From: an uncultured Clostridia bacterium
GTDB lineage: Bacteria; Bacillota; Clostridia; TANB77; CAG-508
DNA length: 36,259 bases
Reading direction: 5' to 3'
NCBI GenBank assembly: GCA_944386175.1
Contig: CALXAB010000014.1
Span: forward strand, 1 to 36,259
Shown here: positions 14,872 to 23,559 of the stretch, one piece after another
Position numbering within the stretch: the first letter of the stretch is position 1
How the letters are laid out: each line of letters begins with the position of its first letter
Program-made: the position numbers and the translations under genes
Notes under the pieces: model-generated
What the model was told of the DNA's origin: nothing
What the model saw: the letters and a program-made list of their open reading frames with translations, nothing else
The model's database searches: none

Positions 14872-16245
14872 TTACATTGTAAGAGTTCCATTAGGAGTAT
14901 CTTTGATTATTAATATATCTTCTTCTCTTCCATTTTCAGCATTAATATATACTAAAAATTCTTGATCTTCTATTTTACCTTTAAATTCATAGCATAATAT
15001 TTCTGATTGCCATTCTGTTGGAATTACTGCTAATCCTTCACTTTCAATTTGTATATCTTTGTTTAAATTTTCCTTTGCTTCATCTTTTGTAATTTTTACA
15101 TTACTAATATTTCTTTCTATATGATTATTTAAGTAACCACTTGTTTCTATTCCTAAAATCTCCCCATCATCAAGTGCTACTTTTACTTTTATTAAATCTG
15201 GATACATTACTACATTCTCTTGAGTAGCTGCATAATTTATTGTTACAATTCCTTCTTGTTTTAAATAATATGTTTCTTTCATATTTGGAAAACCTATATT
15301 ATTTAAATATTCTTTTCCCTTTTTGTCTGCTTCTTCTTGAGATATTATTTCTGCACTTACTTCTCTATTTGAGTTCATATAAACCAAATGTCCACCTTTT
15401 TTAGATATAGCAATATTTATATTTTCATCATTATTAGTTTTTACTGAAAAATCATAAACTGGTATTGTTGCATTTTCTGATAATCCTAGACTAGAAACGT
15501 CTTGTATATTTTTCTCTTTTAATATTTCTTCTACTTTCTTTTTTGCTTCTTCTTCCTCGATGTCATTACCAGTTAATCCTTTTTTCTCACTACTTGTTAA
15601 ATGTTCTGAAAATGCACCATCATATATTAGTCCAGAATATTCATGAAAGTTTTCTTCTAAATTACTAAAACTTTCTTTTGATACATTATCTACTTGCTGA
15701 GCAAATGCTACAGTTCCTTTATCTGTTAGCTCTTTCCAACTAAATCTTCCGGAATTTAAGTCTTCTGATAACTGATTTAATGTATTTTCTAATTCCACAC
15801 TATATCCATGTAATTCTTTTAGATTATTTAAATCATCTTCATTTAAGCTTTCATCATAAATATTTTTTCTTGATAAAGAATAACTATAATCACTAACCTG
15901 ATTTAAAAACTTTTCTGTATTTTCTAGTTCTTGACTCTCTATTGGAAGTCTTGCTAAATACGCTTGTGCTAAATTAGCTTCTCTCCATAAACTAGTTAAA
16001 GTTTCTGCTCCATGCTCTGGAGTTGTTGATATTAGTGATTTTGCCAAATATGTTTCTACATTTTGTACATAATCTACTAATTCATAAAAAGCCATATTAT
16101 ATGAATTCTCTGCTGCTTGTTTATATTCTTTTTGTTTTATAAAAACTGTAAACCCTAAAATTACTGCTATAGCAAATAATCCAACAATTACACTAAGCAT
16201 ATGTTCTTTTTTTAGTTTATTTTTCCATTCTACTAATTTATTCAT
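14872..16245 (-). CDS. ypeB: Spore germination protein YpeB
   Basis: YpeB is needed to place or stabilise the cortex-lytic enzyme SleB in the spore, and the two are usually co-transcribed, as here. The 457-residue protein has one N-terminal transmembrane anchor (about 18-36). A helical region (about 40-210) follows, then PepSY-like repeats (about 225-450, for example GGHLVYMNSNREVSAEIISQ followed by EEADKKGKEYL). The ATG follows AGGAGGAATTTGA. It lies about 100 bases downstream of sleB; the gap contains a REP-like repeat. Confidence 0.9.
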   Translation of the reverse strand: MNKLVEWKNKLKKEHMLSVIVGLFAIAVILGFTVFIKQKEYKQAAENSYNMAFYELVDYVQNVETYLAKSLISTTPEHGAETLTSLWREANLAQAYLARLPIESQELENTEKFLNQVSDYSYSLSRKNIYDESLNEDDLNNLKELHGYSVELENTLNQLSEDLNSGRFSWKELTDKGTVAFAQQVDNVSKESFSNLEENFHEYSGLIYDGAFSEHLTSSEKKGLTGNDIEEEEAKKKVEEILKEKNIQDVSSLGLSENATIPVYDFSVKTNNDENINIAISKKGGHLVYMNSNREVSAEIISQEEADKKGKEYLNNIGFPNMKETYYLKQEGIVTINYAATQENVVMYPDLIKVKVALDDGEILGIETSGYLNNHIERNISNVKITKDEAKENLNKDIQIESEGLAVIPTEWQSEILCYEFKGKIEDQEFLVYINAENGREEDILIIKDTPNGTLTM

Positions 16246-16262
16246 TCAAATTCCTCCTAAAT

Positions 16263-16300
16263 TTGTGTCAAGATTGCCAAGAGGGACGGGCTATTTTGGC
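16263..16300. repeat. REP-like palindromic repeat between sleB and ypeB
   Basis: TGTCAAGATTGCCAAGAGGG and the following ACGGGCTATTTTGGCAC form an imperfect hairpin (TGCCAAAA with GCCAAGAG-type pairing). Twenty of 26 bases, by hand count, match the end of the repeat at 36234-36259 (GATTGCCA...GGGCTATT). It lies inside an operon, so it may affect readthrough from sleB to ypeB. Confidence 0.55.
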
Positions 16301-16349
16301 ACAAAATTATCATTTTAAAAATTTCTCATTTTTTAGGTATAAAAAATCC

Positions 16350-16826
16350 CTATTTACAAAAGCGATGTTTACCTATAGTTTTTACATGTGGTCTGGACCA
16401 TATCCATTTATTTGTTGCTGTATCTGGATTAAAATAATATATACATCCTCCTGTTGGATCCCATCCATTCATTGCATCTCTAGCTGCTTTATATACTGTT
16501 GAACCTTCATCTATTGGTACATTAATTTGTCCGTCTGCTACTGCTGTAAAAGCTCCTGATTGATATATTACTCCTGCTATTGTATTAGGAAATTGTGAAC
16601 TTTTTACTCTATTTAATATAACAGCTCCAACTGCTACTTGCCCCTCATATGGTTCTCCTCTTGCTTCTCCATTTATGGCCCTTGCCATTAGTTGTATATC
16701 TGAATTATTTGATCCTGCTGCATAACTAGTGTTTTTATTTTCTTTATCATTTCCTATAACTACAGAAAATATAATTAATATTAGAATCGATATTATAATT
16801 AATGTTATTTTTAATAATCTTTTCAA
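16350..16826 (-). CDS. sleB: Spore cortex-lytic enzyme SleB (short form)
   Basis: SleB degrades spore cortex peptidoglycan during germination. AAAGGTGAT sits 5 bases before a TTG at 16826, preferred over the TTG at 16844 that lies within the ribosome site; this gives 158 residues. A membrane or signal helix covers about 5-25. The hydrolase-2 domain covers about 44-150, with the catalytic Glu in INGEARGEPYEGQVAVGAVI (Glu54) and GGCIYYFNPDTA near the end. Unlike Bacillus SleB it has no N-terminal peptidoglycan-binding domain. The gene pair with ypeB supports the assignment over generic wall hydrolases. Confidence 0.87.
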   Translation of the reverse strand: MKRLLKITLIIISILILIIFSVVIGNDKENKNTSYAAGSNNSDIQLMARAINGEARGEPYEGQVAVGAVILNRVKSSQFPNTIAGVIYQSGAFTAVADGQINVPIDEGSTVYKAARDAMNGWDPTGGCIYYFNPDTATNKWIWSRPHVKTIGKHRFCK

Positions 16827-16864
16827 ATTATCACCTTTTTCCAAAATTTATATACTTTTATAAT

Positions 16865-16894
16865 TATTTTGGATTTTTTTTTTAGAATTTATTC
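16865..16894 (-). promoter_or_regulatory. Candidate sigma-G promoter of sleB-ypeB
   Basis: On the minus strand GAATA (16890-16894) is followed after 18 bases by CAAAATA (16865-16871). This matches the sigma-G -35 (GMATA) and, with one mismatch, the -10 (CATNMTA). Forespore expression of sleB-ypeB by sigma G is known in Bacillus. Confidence 0.45.
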
Positions 16895-16900
16895 CATTTT

Positions 16901-16929
16901 TTGAAAATTTATATTTTTTATGTTAGAAT
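16901..16929 (+). promoter_or_regulatory. Sigma-A promoter of the glycosyltransferase gene
   Basis: TTGAAA (16901-16906) and TAGAAT (16924-16929) are spaced by 17 bases. They lie back-to-back with the candidate sigma-G promoter of sleB. Confidence 0.55.
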
Positions 16930-17001
16930 ATTAAAGTAAAACATTTACAAAAGCAATATTTTTATTAGTAATTATATTGCTTAATGGGGGTTTTTTATAT
17001 T

Positions 17002-18126
17002 ATGAAAATTTTAATTTTTTATGCTTCATATGGAGGAGGACATTTAAATGCTGCAAAATCTATTAATGAATATATTTTAAACAATTACACTAATCATGAT
17101 GTTAAAATGATAGATTGCATGAAATATGTAAATAAAACTATTGAAAAGGTTACAACTGCTGCATATCGTGAAATGGCAAAAAAAGTTCCTTGGGCTTGGG
17201 GAAAAATATATTCAGACTCACAAAAAGGTCCTTTAGCTCATATTTCAAGCAGATCTAATAAAATTTTAGCAATAAAATTACTTAAGTTATTAAGAGAAGA
17301 AAAACCAGATTTAATTATTTCTACACATCCTTTTGGGAGTCAAATGTGCAGTTATTTAAAACGAAAAGGGAAAATAAGTGCTAAAATTGCAACAATTATG
17401 ACAGATTTTGCTCCTCATGATCAATGGCTTGTAGGAAAAGACTTTACAGATTTTTATTTCGTTGCACATGATAAAATGAAACAATATTTAATAAGTAAAG
17501 AAATACCTGCTTCTAAAGTATTTGCTACTGGAATACCTTTATCTAATAGGTTTCAGAAAAAATATAATAGGAATGACATTTTAAATAATTTTTCTTTAAA
17601 AGATAATAAACTAAATATTTTATTTTTTGGTGGCGGTGAATTCGGACTTGGTAAAACTAGGACATTTAACATTTTTGAAAATTTTGTACAATACTGTAAA
17701 AATATGCAAATAGTTGCTATCGCTGGTAAAAATCCAAAAATGAAATTAGCTTTTGAAGAAATTGTTGAAAAATATAATGCTAATGAAAGAGTTAAAGTAT
17801 TGCCTTTTACTGATAAAGTTCCTGAATTAATGAATATATCAGATTTAGTTGTATCAAAACCTGGCGGGATGACCATAACTGAAAGTTTAGCTTGTAATCT
17901 TCCTATTGTAATTATTAATCCTATTCCTGGTCAAGAAGAAGAAAATGCTGAATTTTTAGAAAGTAAAGGAATAGGCTTATGGATTAAAAAATCTGATGAT
18001 ATATCACAAGTATTAGAATCTTTATTTTCTAACAGTGATATCCTAGCAAATATGAAAAAAAATACAAAACTTTTAGCAAATATTAATTCTACACGAGACA
18101 TTTGTGAAATATTATTAAAAGTTTAA
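17002..18126 (+). CDS. Diacylglycerol glycosyltransferase (UgtP / MGDG synthase family)
   Basis: This GT28-type, membrane-associated enzyme transfers sugar from a UDP-sugar to diacylglycerol, making glycolipids and anchors for lipoteichoic acid. The ATG at 17002 is preferred over 16984 because the protein then begins MKILIFYASYGGGHLNAAKS, the standard family start (375 residues). Other marks are STHPFGSQM, IMTDFAPHDQW, a hinge GGGEFGLGKT and the donor-binding SKPGGMTITES (285 onward), followed by PIPGQEEEN. The UDP-sugar could come from the pyrophosphorylase and mutase encoded at 23560-26893. Whether it adds one sugar or several cannot be told from sequence. Confidence 0.87.
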   Translation: MKILIFYASYGGGHLNAAKSINEYILNNYTNHDVKMIDCMKYVNKTIEKVTTAAYREMAKKVPWAWGKIYSDSQKGPLAHISSRSNKILAIKLLKLLREEKPDLIISTHPFGSQMCSYLKRKGKISAKIATIMTDFAPHDQWLVGKDFTDFYFVAHDKMKQYLISKEIPASKVFATGIPLSNRFQKKYNRNDILNNFSLKDNKLNILFFGGGEFGLGKTRTFNIFENFVQYCKNMQIVAIAGKNPKMKLAFEEIVEKYNANERVKVLPFTDKVPELMNISDLVVSKPGGMTITESLACNLPIVIINPIPGQEEENAEFLESKGIGLWIKKSDDISQVLESLFSNSDILANMKKNTKLLANINSTRDICEILLKV

Positions 18127-18156
18127 TACGACAAGGTTAAAGACCTCGCCGTATTT
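18124..18156 (+). terminator. Terminator between convergent glycosyltransferase and recR genes
   Basis: AATACGACAAGGT pairs with ACCTCGCCGTATT around a 5-base loop (two A-C mismatches), followed by TTTTT on the plus strand. On the minus strand the mismatches become G-U pairs, so the RNA hairpin is stronger there but lacks a T tail. Confidence 0.75.
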
Positions 18157-18756
18157 TTATAATTCTCTTCTACCTTCTAGGGCTTTTGTTAATGTAATTT
18201 CATCTGTATACTCCAAATCTCCTCCAACAGGAATACCATGTGCAATTCTAGTTACTTTTATTCCTAAAGGTTTAATTAATTTTGATATATATATTGCTGT
18301 TGCTTCTCCTTCTACTCTTGGATTAGTAGCTAAAATAACCTCTTTTACATTACCATCCATTAATCTTGCTAATAACTCTTTTATCTTTATATCATTTGGT
18401 CCTATTCCATTCATAGGAGATATTGAACCATGCAATACATGATATACACCTTTAAATTCATGCGTTTTTTCCATTGCTATAATATCCCTTACATCTTCCA
18501 CTACACAAATAGAAGTTACATCTCTTTTGGGATCTGAACATATTGGACATGGGTCTGTATCAGAAATATTATAACATTTACTACAATATTTTAAATTTTT
18601 CTTAGCATTTAAAATTGAAGATACAAACTCATTTATTACTTCATCAGAGCTGTTCAATATATAAAAGGCTAGTCTTGCTGCGGTTTTATGTCCAATACTT
18701 GGTAATCTTTCAAAACTTTCAATTAATTTTTCTATTGATGGTGAATATAATGACAT
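18157..18756 (-). CDS. recR: Recombination protein RecR
   Basis: RecR works with RecF and RecO to load RecA at single-strand gaps. The start is the ATG at 18756 behind GGAGGAAAAA, giving 199 residues, the usual RecR length; the upstream in-frame ATG (18768) lies before this site. Features: an HhH motif near the N-terminus ([14 protein letters not shown]), a C4 zinc finger with Cys58, 61, 70 and 73, a TOPRIM domain (VVEDVRDI onward) and the C-terminal [20 protein letters not shown]. It is downstream of ebfC and dnaX, as in many Firmicutes. Confidence 0.95.
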   Translation of the reverse strand: MSLYSPSIEKLIESFERLPSIGHKTAARLAFYILNSSDEVINEFVSSILNAKKNLKYCSKCYNISDTDPCPICSDPKRDVTSICVVEDVRDIIAMEKTHEFKGVYHVLHGSISPMNGIGPNDIKIKELLARLMDGNVKEVILATNPRVEGEATAIYISKLIKPLGIKVTRIAHGIPVGGDLEYTDEITLTKALEGRREL

Positions 18757-18813
18757 TTTTTCCTCCATTTTTATAGCTCAATATTTATATAATTAATTAG
18801 AATTTTTAGTCCT

Positions 18814-18849
18814 GTAATAGGGAAGAAAAGGTCGTCCCCTTTTCCCTAC
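18814..18849. repeat. REP-like hairpin overlapping the ebfC stop
   Basis: TAGGGAAGAAAAGG and CCCCTTTTCCCTA form a bulged stem with a TCGT tip. Read on the minus strand it contains GGGGACGACCTTTT, close to the GGGGACGGACCTTT of the repeats at 23376 and 36185. The TAG stop of ebfC (18846-18848) is the first bases of the stem. It occupies the gap between ebfC and recR and could attenuate readthrough. Confidence 0.6.
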
Positions 18850-19190
18850 ATAAGTCCTGGTATATTGAATTTTCCTAATTGATCTGCTTGAGCTGAGTCT
18901 ACTTTTCTTAAAGCTTCGTTTACACATGTTAAAATTAAATCTTCTAACATTTCAACATCTTCTGGGTCTACCGCTTCTGGTTTTATTTTTATTTCTTTTA
19001 TTTGTTTATCTCCTGATACTTTTACTTGTATAGCTCCTCCACCTGCTGTTGCTTCAAATTCTTTTGTTGCTAATTCTTCTTGGGATTTTTGAACATCTTC
19101 TTGCATTTTTTTCGCTTGTTTCATTAAATTGTTTAAGTTCATTCCTCCAAATCCTCCCATTCCGCCTGGGAAACCTCCTCTTTTTGACAT
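18846..19190 (-). CDS. ebfC: Nucleoid-associated protein, YbaB/EbfC family
   Basis: These small dimeric proteins bind DNA and are nearly always encoded between dnaX and recR, as here. The 114-residue product has a Gly/Met-rich N-terminus ([20 protein letters not shown]), a long helix ([17 protein letters not shown]), a central beta segment ([14 protein letters not shown]) and a C-terminal helix. The ATG follows AAAGGAG. The last codons end within a REP-like hairpin. Confidence 0.94.
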   Translation of the reverse strand: MSKRGGFPGGMGGFGGMNLNNLMKQAKKMQEDVQKSQEELATKEFEATAGGGAIQVKVSGDKQIKEIKIKPEAVDPEDVEMLEDLILTCVNEALRKVDSAQADQLGKFNIPGLM

Positions 19191-19254
19191 ATAAATTCTC
19201 CTTTCATATTTAAATTATTTACATTTCAGATTCTTATTTAATTAACAATTGTAT

Positions 19255-20904
19255 TTAATTAATTGTAAATGGTATATCTGATTTATTTGCTAAATCTCTA
19301 ATCTTATCATCATTTGTTGCCTGAACTTTTGTCTGACCATTTATTATATATTTTATATTCATTTGTTTGCCACATGCAATAGAAATCATATTTGATAATT
19401 CTCTTACATTTTCCTGCTTTTCAACTACTGTTTTCCCAAATGAATTTAATCCATTTGGAAACTCTATTCCTACTGTCATATCATTAATCTGTGTAGCTCT
19501 ACTATTAATTAAATTTGTGTATAACACTATTTTTCCATTATCTTTTAAGTCTTTTAATATTTGTGGCCAATATTCCTCTGCTTTACTAGAATAAGTTTTA
19601 CTTTCCTTTTTCATATTCTTTACTGTTGTAGTCTCATTTTTATCGTCTTGTTTCAAACTTATTGTACTTTTTGTTATATTCGAATTTGTATTTACATTTG
19701 AAATATGGCTCTCATTATTATTTATATTAGTTACATTATAAATTGGTGAACTTCTATTTTCACTTTGGCTCTTTAAATATTTTTCTATTTTATTTACTCT
19801 TTCTTGTATATCTTGCGTAACCTCATTTTGTTCACTACATAATTTTATTATTCCAGCTTGAAACATTATGGTCTTTTGAGTAGACCATTTTATATCATTT
19901 TCTAATTCTGATAATTGATATATCAAATTAACCAATTTTTCTTTTGATAGCTTATCAGACAAATCTTTTATATCTTTTAACTCTTCTTCATTATATAAAT
20001 CTAGCTTTTTAGTTGATTTATATACTAAAATATCTTTAGTATATTTTATAATCTCCCACAAGAAATTAATAATATCTTTTCCATCATCTAAAACATTCTG
20101 TATTACTTCTAAAGCTTTATTAACATCAAATTCCACAACCGCTTCTATTAAAGCATGAATATACATAGTTTTAGGAATTCCTACTAAATCTTTAATTTTA
20201 TCTTCATCAATTTTGTTATCTCCATCTTGAACACATCTCTCTAAAATTGATAAAGCATCTCTCATTGCTCCCTCTGACAAAACAGCAATTACATTTAAAG
20301 CATTTTTAGATATTTCTATATTACTTTCTTTACATACTATTTCTAACCTTTTTATAATATCTTCATTTGATATCCTTTTAAAATCAAATCTTTGACATCT
20401 TGATAAAATCGTTGCTGGCAATTTTTGCGGTTCTGTTGTAGCTAAAATAAATTTCACATGTTCTGGTGGTTCTTCAAGAGTTTTTAGCAATGCATTAAAT
20501 GCTCCTGGTGATAACATATGTACTTCATCTATAATATATACTCTATATTTAGCTTTTGTAGGTAGAAAATTGACTTCTTCTCTTATACTTCTTATATCCT
20601 CTACACTATTATTAGACGCTGCATCCATTTCTACAATATCTGTTAGTGAACCTGCAATTGCCCCTTTACATATTTCACATTCATTACATGGTTCACCTTC
20701 TTTTGGATTTAAACAATTTATTGCTCTTGCAAGTATTTTTGCTGCTGATGTTTTTCCTGTTCCTCTTCCCCCATTAAATAAATATGCATGCCCTACTCTA
20801 TCTGCTATTATTTGGTTTTTCAATGTTTTTGTTATATGTTCTTGACCTACCATTTCTGAGAAATTTAAAGGCCTAAATTTTCTATAAAGAGCTGTGTACC
20901 CCAT
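19255..20904 (-). CDS. dnaX: DNA polymerase III subunit gamma/tau
   Basis: DnaX is the ATPase of the clamp loader and organises the replisome. The 549-residue protein has Walker A GGRGTGKT (45-52), a zinc module with Cys64, 73, 76 and 79, Walker B IIDEVH (124-129), sensor 1 ILATTEPQKLP and the arginine-finger motif LSRCQRFDFKR. The collar and clamp-loader domain III run to about 360. A low-complexity, Asn/Ser-rich linker (about 385-450) leads to the tau-type C-terminus. The start follows AAGGATGTGAAAGT. No obvious programmed-frameshift cassette was seen, so a full-length tau-like product is expected. Confidence 0.95.
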   Translation of the reverse strand: MGYTALYRKFRPLNFSEMVGQEHITKTLKNQIIADRVGHAYLFNGGRGTGKTSAAKILARAINCLNPKEGEPCNECEICKGAIAGSLTDIVEMDAASNNSVEDIRSIREEVNFLPTKAKYRVYIIDEVHMLSPGAFNALLKTLEEPPEHVKFILATTEPQKLPATILSRCQRFDFKRISNEDIIKRLEIVCKESNIEISKNALNVIAVLSEGAMRDALSILERCVQDGDNKIDEDKIKDLVGIPKTMYIHALIEAVVEFDVNKALEVIQNVLDDGKDIINFLWEIIKYTKDILVYKSTKKLDLYNEEELKDIKDLSDKLSKEKLVNLIYQLSELENDIKWSTQKTIMFQAGIIKLCSEQNEVTQDIQERVNKIEKYLKSQSENRSSPIYNVTNINNNESHISNVNTNSNITKSTISLKQDDKNETTTVKNMKKESKTYSSKAEEYWPQILKDLKDNGKIVLYTNLINSRATQINDMTVGIEFPNGLNSFGKTVVEKQENVRELSNMISIACGKQMNIKYIINGQTKVQATNDDKIRDLANKSDIPFTIN

Positions 20905-20926
20905 ACTTTCACATCCTTTATACTAT

Positions 20927-21070
20927 AAAAAATGGTAGATACCTAATCTCTCTATGGAAAGTACTCCACATAAAGATGACTACTTATTGCTGCTTCCTTC
21001 CGGACCTGACAAGGTTCATAGGTCTTTATTGGATTACTCTCCATAGAAAGATTAAATCTCTTACCATCTG
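20927..21070 (-). ncRNA. ffs: Signal recognition particle RNA (small, 4.5S-like)
   Basis: On the minus strand the segment contains the diagnostic SRP apical loop TGTCAGGTCCGGAAGGAAGC (about 20990-21010). The two ends pair through a long stem (GATGGTA with TACCAT, then TCTTTCTATGGAGAGTA with TACTTTCCATAGAGAGA), giving a single hairpin of about 140 nt. It ends in TTTTTT at 20927-20932. No separate Alu domain is seen, unlike the Bacillus RNA. SRP RNA pairs with Ffh to target membrane proteins. Its place between tadA and dnaX is the Bacillus order. Confidence 0.93.
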
Positions 21071-21071
21071 T

Positions 21072-21100
21072 ATTATATAATTATTTTTAACTTTTATCAA
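21072..21100 (-). promoter_or_regulatory. Sigma-A promoter of the SRP RNA gene
   Basis: TTGATA (21095-21100 complement) and TATAAT (21072-21077 complement) are exactly 17 bases apart. They put the transcription start at about 21065-21070, matching the base of the SRP RNA helix. Confidence 0.8.
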
Positions 21101-21140
21101 GTACTATTTAAATAAATTTATAATTAACATTATTTTAAGA

Positions 21141-21893
21141 CTAATTTTTTATTCTCTTAAATACAAAATTACTCATATCTGTAAATTCCTTTGATGTCAC
21201 TCCGTTATTTACAACATCATCTACAGGTAATTTTAATTCTATAGTTGTCTTAAATTCTTTTCTATTTTCTAATATTATACTTAAATCAAATTTTAAATTA
21301 AATTGCAAGCTTTCATTTGTAATATTTGCTTTTTTTAATAATTCATTATGATTAATGCTATCTTCATTAGATGTATATTCTACTAAATTATCATTTGAAC
21401 ATCTAAAAGCTATTATGCCTCCTTGGTTTGAAACCTGCATTGTTTTTATATCATTCACTAATTCTCCAATATATTCTAATCTATCAACTTTATTTGTCTC
21501 ACTATATTTGAATATAACATTTTCTTCTTCAAATTCTGGTTTATATATATTTACATCATTTTTATTCTGCCCTTCTATAATAAAATTGTCTATCACTAGA
21601 TTTTTTATTGCTTCTGTGTCTTTATAATTTTCGTTTTTATCAATATATATATATATATCATTGTTTTGATAAATATCAAAAGCCCATTTATTTTCTCCAG
21701 GATCTTTGTCTATTCCTTCTGATGAACTTATTACAGCTATCTTAGTTAAATTAAATGGCATATTAGCCTCTCCCTCGACATTATATCTTAAAATTAACAT
21801 GCCAACCACAAATAATATTACTACTATTATTAATATTGTTATACATACATGAAAGTATCTTTTATTAACTATATTTACAATTTTTTCTCTCAT
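21141..21893 (-). CDS. Single-pass membrane protein of unknown function
   Basis: The 250-residue protein has a transmembrane helix at about 16-36 (CITILIIVVILFVVGMLIL), a short cytoplasmic N-terminus and a soluble outer domain that alternates beta strands and acidic loops. It has no cysteine pairs, lipobox or enzymatic motif I can recognise. GGGGGA precedes the ATG, which is 10 bases downstream of tadA, so the genes are probably co-transcribed. It is an insertion relative to the Bacillus order tadA-SRP RNA-dnaX. It could be a lineage-specific envelope protein; function is unknown. Confidence 0.7.
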   Translation of the reverse strand: MREKIVNIVNKRYFHVCITILIIVVILFVVGMLILRYNVEGEANMPFNLTKIAVISSSEGIDKDPGENKWAFDIYQNNDIYIYIDKNENYKDTEAIKNLVIDNFIIEGQNKNDVNIYKPEFEEENVIFKYSETNKVDRLEYIGELVNDIKTMQVSNQGGIIAFRCSNDNLVEYTSNEDSINHNELLKKANITNESLQFNLKFDLSIILENRKEFKTTIELKLPVDDVVNNGVTSKEFTDMSNFVFKRIKN

Positions 21894-21903
21894 TATTCCC
21901 CCA

Positions 21904-22374
21904 TTAATTGCTTAAATTTTTCTTTTTACTATCTCTTAACTCTTTAAAAAAATCTTTTAAGATTTTTTCACAATCATTTTTTAAAACATTTTTCTCTACT
22001 TCTACATTATGATTAAATTTATAATCTTCAAAAAGATTTAATTTAGAACCTGCTGCTCCTGTTTTTTCGTCTAATGTTCCTATATAAATTTTTTTTATCC
22101 TTGAATTAATTATTGCTCCAGCACACATTGGACATGGTTCTAAAGTAATATACATTTCACAATCCAATAATCTCCAAGATTTTAGTTTTTTACTAGCTCT
22201 TTGTATTGCTATAATTTCAGCATGTTTTGTTGTATCTTTTTTTAACTCTTTTAGATTATGAGCTTTTGCTATTATTTCTCCATCTTTTACAATTACACAT
22301 CCCACTGGTATTTCCAACTTTTTATATGCTTTTTTTGCTTCTTTTAGGGCTTCTTCCATAAATTTTTCTTGCAT
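21904..22374 (-). CDS. tadA: tRNA-specific adenosine deaminase
   Basis: TadA converts adenosine 34 to inosine in tRNA-Arg(ACG), essential for decoding. The 156-residue protein has the zinc/catalytic pattern His51-Ala-Glu53 and Pro80-Cys81-x-x-Cys84 (LEPCPMCAGAII). The family-typical start is MEEALKEAKKAYKKLEIPVG, preceded by a few residues. Its ribosome site is weak (AAGAGAAA). It is followed by the 250-residue membrane protein and then SRP RNA, and preceded by a tRNA gene. Confidence 0.93.
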   Translation of the reverse strand: MQEKFMEEALKEAKKAYKKLEIPVGCVIVKDGEIIAKAHNLKELKKDTTKHAEIIAIQRASKKLKSWRLLDCEMYITLEPCPMCAGAIINSRIKKIYIGTLDEKTGAAGSKLNLFEDYKFNHNVEVEKNVLKNDCEKILKDFFKELRDSKKKNLSN

Positions 22375-22445
22375 TTTATTTTCTCTTTCTTTTTAATAAA
22401 TTACTTTTCACCTTTTCTGATAGAAAATAATTCACTTAATTATTG

Positions 22446-22521
<76 letters not shown>

Positions 22522-22683
22522 AAATATAATTTTCATTAATAACAAACATATTATAATATATTTACTCCGCAAAATCAATATCTAGTATCAAACAAATATT
22601 ATCTTCCTGTATATGTGTCAATGATGTGAAACAAATATTATCTCCCCTTGACATCCTCTGATATAATAAAATAGGTGATAAAA
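22522..22683. other. Intergenic region with an 18-base direct repeat
   Basis: AAACAAATATTATCT followed by TCC or CCC occurs at 22590-22607 and again at 22629-22646, 39 bases apart. A TTGACA (22648) and a TATAAT (22662) are present but only 8 bases apart, so they do not form a standard promoter together. The repeats may be regulator sites for the following gene. Confidence 0.35.
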
Positions 22684-23398
22684 ATGCAAAGAATATTAAG
22701 TTATATGAGAAAAGCAATCGAAGAATATAAAATGATAGAAGAAAATGATAAAATCGCTGTTTGTTTATCTGGTGGAAAAGACTCCATCACTATGCTAAAT
22801 GCATTAAAAGCATTACAAAGGTTTTATCCTAAAAAATTCGAATTAATTGCCATAAGCATAGACCCACGGATTTGAATTTTTCGATACTACATTTTTAGAA
22901 AATATATGTAATGACTTAGATATACCTTTATTTATTGAAAAAAGTAATGCAAAAGAAATAGTTTTTGATATTAGAAAAGAAAAGAACCCTTGCTCACTAT
23001 GTGCTAATATCCGAAGAGGTGCTATCAATTCAGTTGCTATAAGAGAAGGTTGTAACAAAATTTCTTTAGGACACAATCAAGATGATGTTTTAGAAACTTT
23101 CCTTTTAAACCTTTTTTATACAGGAAGTATTGGTACTTTTGCACCAGTAAGTTATATGGATAGATCAAAAATAACTTTAATCAGACCTCTAATTTATACT
23201 CCAGAAAAAGATATTCGTAGATTTATTAGGAAAAACAATTTAGAAGTAATGAAAAAAGTATGTCCTATGGATGGGACATCAAAAAGAGAAGATATGAAAA
23301 ATTTAATTATTAATCTGACAAAGGATATCCCTATGGTTAGGGCTAATTTATTTGGTGCTATCCAAAGAAATATTTGGGGACGTTCCTTTAATCCCTAA
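22684..23398 (+). pseudogene. TtcA-like tRNA 2-thiolation protein, frameshifted
   Basis: AGGTGATAAAA precedes ATG 22684. The first frame encodes a PP-loop ATPase start with CLSGGKDSITML and stops at 22875. One extra base within 22863-22867 (GACCCAC) shifts the frame. Skipping it continues GFEFFDTTFLENICNDL, then NPCSLCANIRRGA (the CxxC of the TtcA group), SLGHNQDDVLETFLLN and IRPLIYTPEKDI, to the stop at 23396-23398. The restored protein has about 237 residues, normal for clostridial TtcA/TilS-like proteins. These enzymes activate tRNA bases with ATP, usually for thiolation. The final codons (WGRSFNP) and the stop come from a REP-like repeat. It may be a true pseudogene or a one-base sequence error. 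Confidence 0.85.
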
Positions 23399-23424
23399 AA
23401 TTAGGGATAATGGGGACGGACCTT
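23376..23424. repeat. REP-like repeat, 49-base unit (copy 1)
   Basis: The unit starts GGGGACGTTCCTTTAATCCC and ends GGGGACGGACCTT. It contains the palindrome ATCCCTAA-AA-TTAGGGAT. It matches 36185-36233 at 45 of 49 positions by hand count. It begins inside the last codons of the TtcA-like gene and provides its stop. Confidence 0.75.
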
Positions 23425-23429
23425 TAAAA

Positions 23430-23558
23430 AATTATCAATTTGAGGACGCGTCCAAAATTGGAATTTTTGATTCGAATTATTGCATATTAATATCAAAAAC
23501 ATATAATGCAAAAATCCACCAAATTTTCTAATTTTGACGCGTCCCCAAATTGGTAATT
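23430..23558. repeat. Inverted-repeat element with GGACGCGTC arms
   Basis: 23430-23452 (core GAGGACGCGTC) and 23536-23558 (core GACGCGTCCCC) are reverse complements with 2 mismatches over 23 bp, separated by 83 AT-rich bases. It sits between the convergent TtcA-like gene and the mutase gene, ending 1 base before the latter's stop. It may act as a terminator for both. The core relates it to the GGGGACG repeats next to it. Confidence 0.65.
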
Positions 23559-23559
23559 T

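Noticed and set aside
19255..20904. A dnaX frameshift signal producing a short gamma form.
   Set aside because: No A-AAA-AAG-type slippery site with a following hairpin was found near the end of the clamp-loader domain.
22648..22667. TTGACA and TATAAT as a promoter for the TtcA-like gene.
   Set aside because: The two boxes are only 8 bases apart, too close for a sigma-A promoter.
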